Source: Carnegiea gigantea (lineage: Eukaryota; Streptophyta; Magnoliopsida; Caryophyllales; Cactaceae). Taken from it: a stretch of 64,000 nt of DNA. Under the pieces are notes generated by a model. It made no database searches. It saw only the letters and a list, made by a program, of their open reading frames with translations, and had not been told where the DNA came from. Shown piece by piece: positions 45,791 to 56,206 of the stretch. Each line of letters starts with the position of its first letter. Position 1 is the stretch's first letter. A program made the position numbers and the translations under genes. Location: assembly GCA_029747015.1 (NCBI GenBank), contig JAKOGI010000110.1, positions 334,733 through 398,732 on the forward strand, read 5' to 3'.

Positions 45791-46729
45791 CCTCTGCCTA
45801 TAATCATAAATTTTTTTCTTTGTACATTAATAAACTTATCCATTAAAGATCTTGTCTCTCATAAGACATCTTAGTAGGAGAAAGTGCGGAAGGAGTAGAG
45901 AGGTAAGGAAATGAAAATTCCTTTCGTGCCTATAGTGTGGTTTGAATTTTAACCCCTTTGATAAATAATGACATAAATACCACTAGATAGTATAACCCAC
46001 TACTATGATGATTTACTTTTTTAGTCATACGTGAATCAAGAAATTAGAACATGCATTAGATTTGCCGGTTAAACCTTGCCTCTTGGGAGCATATATATAC
46101 TCTCAAGAGCTATGTTAACAAATATATTTTAACAAAATAATATATAACAAATACACGCATGTAAAATACATACACATGCACAATAACAGTCACATAAAAA
46201 ATTGCCTAAACCTTGAACCCAACCGATACATATTCTGGGCTTCAAAACTATCTTCTAACATCATCTAATTAGATACATTGACTCCCCCCCCCCCCCCCAA
46301 AAAAGTTTGGGCTAAATTGCTGGTGCCCATCCCTGAAATCATTAACAATGGGAAACATAAAACTAAAGTGTCCCCCCCCCCCCCCCCAATTTTATGTTTA
46401 TCATATAATTAACAAAGGAACAATCCATACTGAAAACTGAAGGCTCCTAAATCTCAATTTTTTTTTAAATTTATCTCTTTTCCCTGCTTCAACATGGCTT
46501 TTTAATTTTTTTTTTCCTTATTTCTTTTTCTTAAACATCTCAAAAGCATAGCATCCATGTTTTCTAAATCATAACCACTAACTTCTCACAGAACATTTAT
46601 TCTTTTTGATAAACATCGCATCAAAAATGAAGTAGAGTTCATTAAGGAAAAAAACATAGAAATAAGATAGAAAAATTCTCTATCACAAACTCATTAGTTA
46701 TTTTAGATTCCTACTCATCTAAACAATAA

Positions 46730-46815
46730 ATGGACAACAAATGTAGATTTGTTCAAGTGTTTTGACACTTATTTTTTTAAGTCAAGGTCTCGTATTCGAG
46801 TCTTACAAATGAAGA
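46730..46815 (+). repeat. tRNA-derived SINE-like fragment
   Basis: GTTCAAGTGTTTTGACACTT (A-box-like) is followed by AAGGTCTCGTATTCGAGTCTTAC (B-box-like, consensus GGTTCGANNCC). The same two blocks occur on the minus strand at 48850-48985. Confidence 0.55.
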
Positions 46816-48849
46816 AAATATGTGATGGAATAACTCTACCTTTTTATTGGATCAATATTAATTCGACTCGAATGAAATAAAAGATTCAAAATCTAAAACA
46901 AAAAAATGTACAACCTTAGATTTAATGGTAGAAAAAGGAATAATAGGATAAGTTGTTTTAGAAAATAAATGGGATAAAAAGTTTTGACATGGACGATGGA
47001 CAGCAACCCCTGAGATAATTTTATACACAATTCGTGTCGTGCCCATATGATATCATTGCATGATTTCCACTCACTAATTAAATCAACATACACAAACTGC
47101 ATCGTGAACGCACAAAACATCTGATGGATGACAAGTTTAATTTAACTTTTTTTTTCCGAGAAGATGCTCAGAATGTGCACTGCACTTGTTTTCTGTCAGT
47201 TGCTTTCCATCTGTTTCATTAATACTTATCCTCATCGTGCCATGAGCTCATTGGTTGCCTTCCTAAATTCTGGGGACTATATAATATATATTAAACATCC
47301 TTCTTCTGTGATAGGTAGATTGAAATCATTCAACAGTGCAGTTTTTTTAAAATATTTTGTTGGGGGTTGAGGAGGGCCACGATTAAGTCCTCATCTTATG
47401 GTAAAGTTATTGTAATTTTTTGCTTAAAAAGACAGCATGTATAAGAAAATGAAGCATGTTAGGAAACTTAATTTTTAAAGTAAAACTTTCAAGTATTTTC
47501 CTAGTTTAACTACTTCACAAGTAATAACCCTTTTGAATAAGAATTTTACCATGTAAATGTCGATAATTATATGACAAAGTGTTTAGTACTTTTAGTCTGC
47601 CCAAGCCACAAATATGGAACTGTAATAAAAATGTGAAACTGATAAAAATTGGGTTGGTTTTGATTTAAATATAGTTTATATTCATAAAAAAATATAAAAA
47701 AGTTAAATGAGTGGTTTTAAATCCAAAATAAGTTCAGATGGTACAATACTTAGTTTCTCAATATTTTTATATGAGATTTGTCACGTTATATTCTATCATT
47801 ATTTGAAATAACTGTTACAAAATTGAAAGCAACTTATAAAACGAGTTATCACATGTTGAGATTTTTTCACAAACAGTGTGATTATGAGATAACAAATATG
47901 GTTGAGCGGCTTGAGCCACAGGTACAAGCATAAGAGTGAAAGAAATTGTGTGGTGAAGTGTTGAAGTGTCCGAAATGATAGGATGGACCAAAGCCTAGAA
48001 TAATCATAGGAAACTAGTGGATCACTTTCATTTTCAAATCAAACTCACTGATAAATGAAAGGGCTCAATTGCTTGATACCCAAGTGGCCATCTTCCCATC
48101 ATTTACTGATTTCCAAATCTTTTGCCAACAGCAGGGTGGTTGCTTGTGTGGATATATTCTCATATACATTTCAAAATCGGGTTGATTTTGTTTGTTTTAG
48201 CAGTTCAAATTGAGCCAATGTTGAGTCTCAACTTGGCTCCTTTGACGTCAAGCTCAAAGTTCATCGTACGGCCCCCCACCTAATAAAATACTCAGGCAAC
48301 CATCTTCAATTGCTATACTGCTTATTTTTCGTCCTTCATAAATTTAGGTTTAAATTTTGTAAATGGAGAAAAATTCTTTTAAAATGTAAAAATGAGTATA
48401 TTTTATTTGAAATAGAAAAAAAAAAGAAAAGTAAATCTTCTCAAAAACACTAGTTGGGAGCAAACATAAGTAACTAACTCAACTGTCACTTTGTGAGATA
48501 TTCTATGAGTACCAAATTCCTTATCCTTGAAGTTTATTTACAAGGTGAATGTTGGTTCATATCCTAAATGTCATTTTCAATTACAAACGAAGTATGCGTA
48601 TGTCCAGCAGTAGGAGTTGATTTATGTCCGTTTTCAGTACGTAGACAACACTACTAGTACTACCACAAACTTAAGAAATATGATGGCGCTTACTCGGGGG
48701 GGAAGGGAAGTTCTGCATTTATTATTATTTTTTCCAGGGGATTATGCTTGGATTTCAGAAGAAGGAAAGGAAAAAATTTGTCAAAAGTTTAATTTGTAAT
48801 ATTTTCTTTTTTTTTTTTGAGTCTTTGATCCTCCATTTGACTGGAGTCA

Positions 48850-48985
48850 AGTTACTGTTCGCCCAATAAGGAATGTAACTCTCTCATCGTAAATTTTCTC
48901 GATTTACAAGACTCGAATCCGAGACCTTGTTTAAATAGAACAAGTGTCAAAATCACTTGAACTAACTTGTGTTGGTAAATATTGA
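48850..48985 (-). repeat. tRNA-derived SINE-like fragment, second copy
   Basis: The minus strand reads GTTAGTTCAAGTGATTTTGA, then ACACTTG, and later AAGGTCTCGGATTCGAGTCT. It is closer to A- and B-box consensus than the 46.7-kb copy and is inverted relative to it. Confidence 0.6.
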
Positions 48986-50032
48986 AATACTTCCCAAACA
49001 AAACAAAAAAGAAGGGGGGAAAAGTTGATGGGAAAAAGTCAGTTCTTCTCAATCTTCTGTATTTTCTCGTAATTTTTTTCCCTCAATTTTTGTGCTTCAT
49101 GTTTTTAAATGTTAAACCCATCCTACTTTCACCTACTAGAGAAAGGCGCAAGGGCCGAATGGGCTAAGCAAAATGCTAGATTGGGTCAACCCAAGCCACA
49201 CCTCCAATTAATGGGTCAGGCCATGACATGGGCCAAACAATCCCAGTCCGACCCCTTCAAAACTTTGGCACGACACTTTACACGTTGCTTTGTTTCCCTC
49301 TCCCCCTTTCTGGTCGATAGCGATGACATTGTAGTTCGAATTTGAGGTAAATTTCCTCCCCTCCCCTCAATCTCCCTCTGGTTCTCTTCTCCTCTTCAAT
49401 CATAATTGTATTTTCTCTCTTTCCTTCCAACTCTTCTATAAGCATCTATCTCTTTCTCTCTAAAGTAACATCGCATTGTCTTTTTCGAACGCCTTTTTTA
49501 TTATAGCATATTCAAACGTTTGATACAAAAACGAATTTGACATCGAAAAATTGTTCATAGTTTTTAACGCATTAACAAATGAGCAAATCAGAAGGCTCGA
49601 GACGACAAAATGTGCAAATGTTCAATGAAAATATACAATCTGATGACATCCATTTTTAATGAATCTTAAATATGATTTAACGTCCATACAACGTCTGATT
49701 TGGATTGAAGTTTCAAATTTAATTATCAGATCAGATTTAATGTTTAAACATCCGATCACTAATCTGATTTAACAGCCAAACAGAATCTAATTTTTGGATT
49801 AGATTTTCAAATTTAATTATCAATTAGATCAGATTTAAATGTACATACATCCATCCAGATTCGAACAGTTGCCATCCCCACCGTTAGGAGTCCCCTCATC
49901 TTAGCAACTATCCTTAGCATGCAACTGAATACAATAGCCGGGGAACTAAGATATACCAAGCCACCTAGCCCGATTAGGACCACCTTCCGTTTGTTATTAG
50001 GGAGTGGAGCTTTGACCCGCAAGACTCCGAAT

Positions 50033-50164
50033 CTGAACGAATAAGGTCAACAACTGCACCTCCAAAAAATGAATTTGACAGAACATATGAACCCCAATCT
50101 GAACGAACAAGGTCAACAACTGCACCTCCAAAAAATGAATTTGACAGAACATATGAACCCCAAT
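50033..50164. repeat. 66-bp tandem duplication downstream of P0
   Basis: Two adjacent 66-bp copies (50033-50098 and 50099-50164) begin CTGAACGAA and differ at one base. They lie about 160 bases beyond the P0 stop codon, possibly in or near its 3' untranslated region. Confidence 0.9.
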
Positions 50165-50322
50165 CAAAAGAAAAACAATCCTCTATATTACCATAACATA
50201 ATCCATCATATCATATAACGCTGAAAAAAAGCTTAGAGATACTCTTGAGTCGTTGCAACACAACTAAATTTGAGATAACAGACCCCTAACAAAAGTAAAT
50301 TTGCAACACAACAGACACAAAC

Positions 50323-52449
50323 TTAGTCATCAAACAGACTGAAACCGATCTCGTCATCTGATTCCTCAGCTGGCTCTTCCTTCTTCTCCTCCTCCTTTGC
50401 AGCAGCGCCACCACCAGCACCGGCATCAGCAGCAGCAACTGGAGCGGCAGCAACAGCAAACTTGCTAGGATCCTGCATTACCATTTCCCAAAATGTAAAA
50501 ACTCCATATATACTATGAAATTGCTAAAAGACCACGGTACAACCGTACAGCGATAACACAAACCTTGAGATACTCCTTGACCTTCTCTGCCTGAGGAAAG
50601 TCATAGTCGGTGGCAACAGCAATGGCAAGCACATTCTTGTAGGCATTGATGAACATGTGGGGAGCAGCAGCCAGGGTTGGGTATGAGATGGCAAGGGAAA
50701 GTGAGGTGACCATGGAGACACCAGCAGCAAACTTCTCGAGGAGGTCTTCATCAGTAAGGTCGAGGACAGCAGGGTCAAAGATGGAACCATTGTCATAGAC
50801 CTTCTGGATGATCAGCCCGTATGAGAAGGGCCTGATACCAAGCTTGGCAAGCAGAGCAGCCTCAGAAGAGCCCACCTTCTCACCCTTCCTGATAAGCTCC
50901 ACAGGGGTGATAATTTCAACAGTACCCTTGTTAATCTTGGTGGGAATGTTGAGCACCTGAGAGGTAATGCAAATGTCAGATACTTGAAATGTATAACTTC
51001 ATCCAAAGGAATGTTTGAAAGGGACACAGACGTAACCTGGAAGAAAGAAGTCTGGGATGGATCGAGACCAGTGTTGCCAGGTGGGACGACCACATCAATT
51101 GGAGCAACCAGACCAACACGAGCAGGAGCACCAACCTATCCAAGCAACCCCAAAACCAAATGTCAAAAACTAAAATTCAACTCGCAGAAAAACATAGTGC
51201 CACATTTACATAGACCATATCCATTCACTGAACAGCGGTCGCTTCCATACACATACAACATTATTGTTGAGAGATATGCCAATTAAGTAAGTAACCAATA
51301 AATACACACATGACATCTCCGACTTTTTAATTGACCACAATATGATCGCATTAAACGTATGAGAAAAGTTCCTCTTCACTCATATAAGTTAAAAAAACAA
51401 TCTTCTTCAAATCTCTAGTTGGCATTGCCTTAGAGGCGATGAGACTTGGTAATTCGTACAGAATTAAATACAACACACTAACAAGAAACTAGTTAAGATA
51501 AAACCAAAACTTTCACACTGCATTTCATCACGGACATAAACTTGATCTCTTATTCTCAAGGAAACCCGACCGAATGTCATATGGAAGATAAGCATCGCTA
51601 AATTTTCCAATACACTCCATTAAGCATATACTTGATAATTACAGCTAATTTCACTACATACTTATCTATCATAGGCTGCAACTAACTACCTAAATGAACC
51701 AGTTTATCAACACACAGCACAACTGAGATAGAAAACGTTACAAACTATACATCATTTCAGGTACTAAAATTAGATTGAGGACATTTGCCATGGTAGACAT
51801 AAGCCAATTGCAATTCAAATCCCAAAAACATATGGATAACTAAACATAAAGATTCATTTGTTTCAACAGATGTCATTGCTCTTGGTTCATATTCAGTTCT
51901 CCATTATTTGCTCAACAAAGTTAAACATAACAGAATACAAGCATTATGTTATAATGATTCCTACTACATAACTAGAACAAAACAACAAAATGAAAAATCA
52001 ATTTATAAGACACCTAATTTCAGAATCAAACTCCCAAAATCAATAACTCTGAAACATTCTCATTGAATAATGTATAAACCCAAAAATAGCATAATAGAGA
52101 TAACATAGACAAAAAATCATACCTTGTATTTGGCAATCTCCTCACTGACTTCCTTCAAATCACCCTTAGTAAAGATCAACCCAACATTTCCGACCAACTG
52201 ATCAGCAAGCTTCCTGAAGTTGTCATTCCCAGTTCTATCAGCATAGAGCCTGATTGACCTCTTCATCATGGTGTTCTTCCCCATGAGAACGACAGAGTGA
52301 CCACGAAGACCCTTACGAATGCTCTGAAGCTGGTTCGAACCCACGTTGTCAGCCGAAGCAATCAAGATCTGGCTGTACTCATCCAGAAGCTGGCAAAGCT
52401 TCGAGTCATAAGCCACCTTCTTCTCAGCCTTGGTTAGTTTGGGTGCCAT
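50323..52449 (-). CDS. RPP0: 60S acidic ribosomal protein P0 (uL10)
   Basis: This is the core of the ribosomal stalk. It binds 28S rRNA and anchors P1/P2 dimers, which recruit translation factors. There are four exons, from high to low: 52449-52123, 51135-51037, 50956-50564 and 50472-50323. All introns are GT-AG and the product is 322 aa, the normal length. The N-terminal uL10 domain starts [18 protein letters not shown] and includes [11 protein letters not shown]. The middle has [14 protein letters not shown] and [15 protein letters not shown] flexible Ala/Gly-rich hinge follows (exon 4), then the acidic tail [13 protein letters not shown], the shared P-protein C terminus. The start is Met22 of the longer frame, as in the family. 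Intron 1 is about 1 kb. Upstream are a TATA box, a telo-box and site II motifs, as expected for a plant ribosomal protein gene. Confidence 0.97.
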
Positions 52450-52613
52450 TGCTTTTTTCTGGGTATTTGGGATTTTTACAGGAGACGGAGGTACAACAAA
52501 ATCGAGGGCCAAGACGAAGCTGGGTGCTCAGTCAAGGCGGACAGCAAACACAACGCCGTCTCTTTAACCTCCGATGACTTTGTTGAAGAGAGAGACTAAG
52601 ACCTACGGGTGTA

Positions 52614-52622
52614 AAACCCTAA
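52614..52622 (+). promoter_or_regulatory. telo-box in the P0 leader/core promoter
   Basis: AAACCCTAA lies on the plus strand about 165 bases upstream of the P0 start. Telo-boxes are typical of plant ribosomal protein genes and usually act with site II motifs. Confidence 0.6.
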
Positions 52623-52670
52623 TCTGGGTGCTTTCGCTGTGTGGAAGATGATGGTGGGTGCATAGGAGGT

Positions 52671-52677
52671 TTATATA
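52671..52677 (-). promoter_or_regulatory. TATA box of the P0 gene
   Basis: The minus strand reads TATATAA about 225 bases upstream of the start codon, placing the telo-box inside or at the edge of the leader. Confidence 0.5.
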
Positions 52678-52798
52678 GCGGGGACAAAAGGAATAACGGA
52701 GACAAAGAGGTGTTGCCCTAGATCGGACGGCTGGGGTTTGGGGTTTGGGGATCTGACGGTTGAAGAAGTTTTGATCCACATCTGGCCTAGTATGGCAA

Positions 52799-52826
52799 TG
52801 GGCTGTTCTAAACGGGCCTTTGGGCT
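52799..52826. promoter_or_regulatory. site II-type motifs upstream of P0
   Basis: TGGGCT occurs twice (52799-52804 and 52821-52826), with GGGCC between them. Such TCP-binding motifs with a telo-box are the standard control module of plant ribosomal protein genes. Confidence 0.5.
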
Positions 52827-52956
52827 TATCTGCACATTAGTCTCTTGTCGTACCTCAACCGTTTTTTTTTTTAAGTCCTCGAGGTCCAATGCACTTACTT
52901 AGAACTACATTTTCTTTTTCTTTTTCTTTTTCTTTTTTTGGGGGTGTGTTTTTAAA

Positions 52957-52982
52957 TATATATATATATATATATATATATA
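52957..52982. repeat. (AT)n microsatellite
   Basis: An AT dinucleotide run of about 26 bases, preceded by a (CTTTTT)n-like pyrimidine tract. Confidence 0.8.
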
Positions 52983-53728
52983 ACAAATTACCTGATACAG
53001 TAATCGAAATATATAGACCATACAAGGTAAAGTAAGGCCTAATTCTTATCCTAAATATTCTCTCTATATTACTTTGCTGAGAATAATGAGTAGTTTACAA
53101 CAAAAAATATACAAATAAAAAACTGGTAAAGTGATATACGGATTAATCATCTGTTTAATAAATATCTTTTCATCAAAGTTACAAATTTAACTGTATAAAC
53201 AAGCTTGCCCTCTGGAGTGTGGTCTGTCCATCTGTAATTTTGACATCGTTTCCAGCACTACCATCTAAAAGCGGGGGAAAAAAAATCTTTATAAAACTCG
53301 CCTATTTCACATCCCCATTTAAAACCCCCATCACCAACTGATAATGATGCCTTGTACTATAATCTTGGTTCCACAATAGTTGTTGCTATTTAGGTAATAT
53401 TTTGGTTGAATATAAACAATATTGTAATATAAATAAGTCTGTAATTATATTTTCATTATATTATTTGATTGTAAGAAAGTATTGTATATAATACCTACTT
53501 TGTAAGTATAATTATCACAAACTGTGTAATCATAATTGTATTGCAAGATTGATTGCATTATATTATATTAAACCAAACATTACAATAACGTTTATTAACA
53601 TGTTTACAAGGAATCAACTCACGATTGGCATTTTTTAAAGTCATAAGTTGGGTTCAACTCAAGAAAATACATAATAGTAATTAAAAATCAAACCTAATTC
53701 CACAACTATTATGGATATATACACAAAG

Positions 53729-54862
53729 GGCTTGTTCTATTTCACGATAAGATACATTTGTAAGATGTAAGAAAATATAATGAGCTATAAGAAGCTGTGA
53801 GAAGCTGTAAGGAGCTGTAAGAAGATATAAGAAATTGTAAGAAGGTGTAAGGAGCTATAAGAAGCTGTGAGAAGTTGTTGAATTATTAAAAAGTTGTACA
53901 GTATAACTTGTGACCGTTATGATATATTAGTTGTATTTATGACAAAATTTAATACCATCAGTAAATAAAATATTTCTTAATATAATTGAAACGAAATATG
54001 TTTGTTTTACAAAGAATGTTTTGGATGAGAAACAATAATATCAAAATAATAAACTTATTGAAAATAAATCATTAACTAAGTTAGTTACATAATAATAAAA
54101 TATAATAAACCCCATAAATTTTGTCAAGAAAATTTCGTACATTTCAGGTGCTTTTTTATATTTACATTAGTTTGATCTAATAAGCAAAGTATAAAAAAAT
54201 AATTTTTTTGACGAAATTGAATAGAACTTTTAAAATAAAATCCTATTTTAAGTAAACAATTTTAAATGTAAATGTATGGCCAATATTGTTATCAAAAAAT
54301 TTTATAAATAAACCCTTAAAACATTATTTAGTAATGCCTAAAATACAAAAATTATATTGTTATATTAAACAACCAAAAGTTAAATATTACCTTCCAGAAT
54401 CAAAAAAAAAAAAAAACAAAGAAAACAAAAGATGAGAACTTAAAGGGACAGGCTAGAGGCCGTAAAAATTTTAATGCCCATTACTACTTTTGGCTAACTT
54501 CTTTATACTTTTCCTAAAGAAAACTATCCACCTTTATACCAGCTGAACACCCCTCTCTGCCATACTCATTCCCCGACTATAATAATATATATTATTCATG
54601 TCAAAACTCAAATATAATTTACGTCGTTATATTATATTTTTATGTTTATGTAAATATGGTGTTTAGAAGATATTTACAAATTTCGTATATTGGTGGCATA
54701 ATTAAAAAAATATACATATTTCTGTAATTAAAATAAATGAATGTTATAGAAAATCTATATGCGATGTAAGAAGATGTAAGAAGATGTAAGGATTATGTTA
54801 AGGCTGTAAGGAGCTGTATGCTCTTAGATAAATCCTCAAAAACGCAAAATAGAACTAAACCA
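53729..54862. mobile_element. non-autonomous DNA element with TGTAAGAAG subterminal arrays
   Basis: The left end reads GGGCTTGTTCTATTTCACG. The right end, reversed, reads GTTTAGTTCTATTTTGCG. Next to each end are arrays of a roughly 10-base unit (AGCTGTAAGA / GATGTAAGAA): about 53775-53875 on the left and 54765-54820 on the right. Both arrays have the same orientation. The 900-bp middle is AT-rich and non-coding. The target duplication is not resolved. The superfamily is unknown; the end sequence recalls the element at 192-511. Confidence 0.5.
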
Positions 54863-55120
54863 AAAGTTACATTCTAACCATGTAATTAAAGGACTCTCAA
54901 ATCGCAAATATTTTACGCTAGTACACATGCATTAAAAAGTATCAATTACCGCCTTAAGGAGTACAAAGCCACCATCACAATGTTCCATTTCCAAGTTGAA
55001 ATGAAACCATCAAGTAAAAGAAGTAATATGTTCTATTTTATTTCTTTCTTTTAACTGCTCAAGTTCACGGTTATCCTTTGTAACATGAGTTTCGTCCTCA
55101 ATTATACACATGTTCAATAC

Positions 55121-55444
55121 TCACTGCCCACGTTCTTCTTGAAACCACCACCCACATAAAAACCTTTCCTGTGTTGATTGGCAAACCGTGTCTTCTACCA
55201 TCATGCATAACGGTTGCACTTTTTCGAAAAGAATTGTCGTAACTTTACTACTTGACACAACCTCTTCGGTGACTTGAGGATTGACCAACTCATTAACAGT
55301 AATTTGGATATGTTGTGAGTTAATTGTAATCCTCTTGTGCATATTGGGCTGTTGGACTTCACTAGGTCCTTTATAAATTGCCTTGTTTACTCTCCCAATC
55401 AAGGCTTCACATGATTGTATTGGTAATTGATATAGTCTCATCAA
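55121..55444 (-). other. unidentified 107-codon open frame
   Basis: This minus-strand frame starts MMRLYQLPIQSCEALIGRVN and ends at 55121. Its composition is protein-like, but I recognise no domain, and no promoter or splice context supports it. It could be a gene fragment or chance. Confidence 0.2.
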
Positions 55445-55624
55445 TTTTGTTACTATTTTTATAGGTGTTAGCTAGCTTGATTTTCACATTCCGGATGTTC
55501 TTATAAGATTCCTTAAAGGGTTTTGAACAAATGATTGTTCAAGGAGGTTTGACGTGAGCCAGGAGGTTAGAAATTGGGGCTATAGTTATTATTCATTGGC
55601 TACATCACTCATTAACTAGGTTTT

Positions 55625-55715
55625 TATACCTGTAAAGATAAGACCGTTTATATCTGAATTTCTCTAAATCTCATGCAAGCAAGACCTCATGCTAGAAGTA
55701 GTTATTGTTGTTGAC
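55625..55715 (-). repeat. SINE-like repeat fragment
   Basis: The minus strand begins CAACAACAATAACTACTTCT and ends CGGTCTTATCTTTACAGG. The block order matches the copies at 1040, 2095 and 30765. Confidence 0.45.
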
Positions 55716-56206
55716 TCATTAACTTTGTTTTGCATCTCTTTTTAGATTTAAGAGTACTTTGCATCACTAAATATCGTAAGAAACATTTTGAATGAATTAA
55801 ATATCATACAAGATAGGTGAAATTTGTACACATTTTCAATTTTATAGGATGCATTCACAACTAAACTCTAAATATTAGCTCACAATACATACAAAATATC
55901 CCAAATATTTGTTTTATGTGCTTCAATTGTTCTACATACATTTTCCACAAGAAATCCAAGTTGACAGACGCTTATTAGTGATTCGGTGCTGCTGGTTGTG
56001 TAACACGTTTTGGTATTTCTCCCACGTTGTGGCAGCAGTTGGCTGGTTAGGCAGGTTCTCTCTTCGTGCGTATTGCCCATCGCTGAGGGAAAGAGAGGGA
56101 AAGAAAAAGAAATCCCAACTTCCAACTGTTGGGAGCTGTTTGCTGTCCCTTGATATTCTCCAAACCATTTTTGCCCCCAGCATTGTTTTCGGAAATTGCC
56201 GATCCC

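Larger units (their letters stand above)
45800..50030. other. intergenic, no gene recognised
   Basis: AT-rich, with two C16 runs (46283-46298 and 46372-46387), two SINE-like fragments and degenerate ATCTGATTTAA-type repeats at about 49620-49850. No supported coding region. Confidence 0.5.

Noticed and set aside
52330..52345. TTCGAAC motif resembling a tRNA B box
   Set aside because: It is coding sequence of P0 exon 1, and no tRNA cloverleaf can be built around it. No intact tRNA gene was found in the window.
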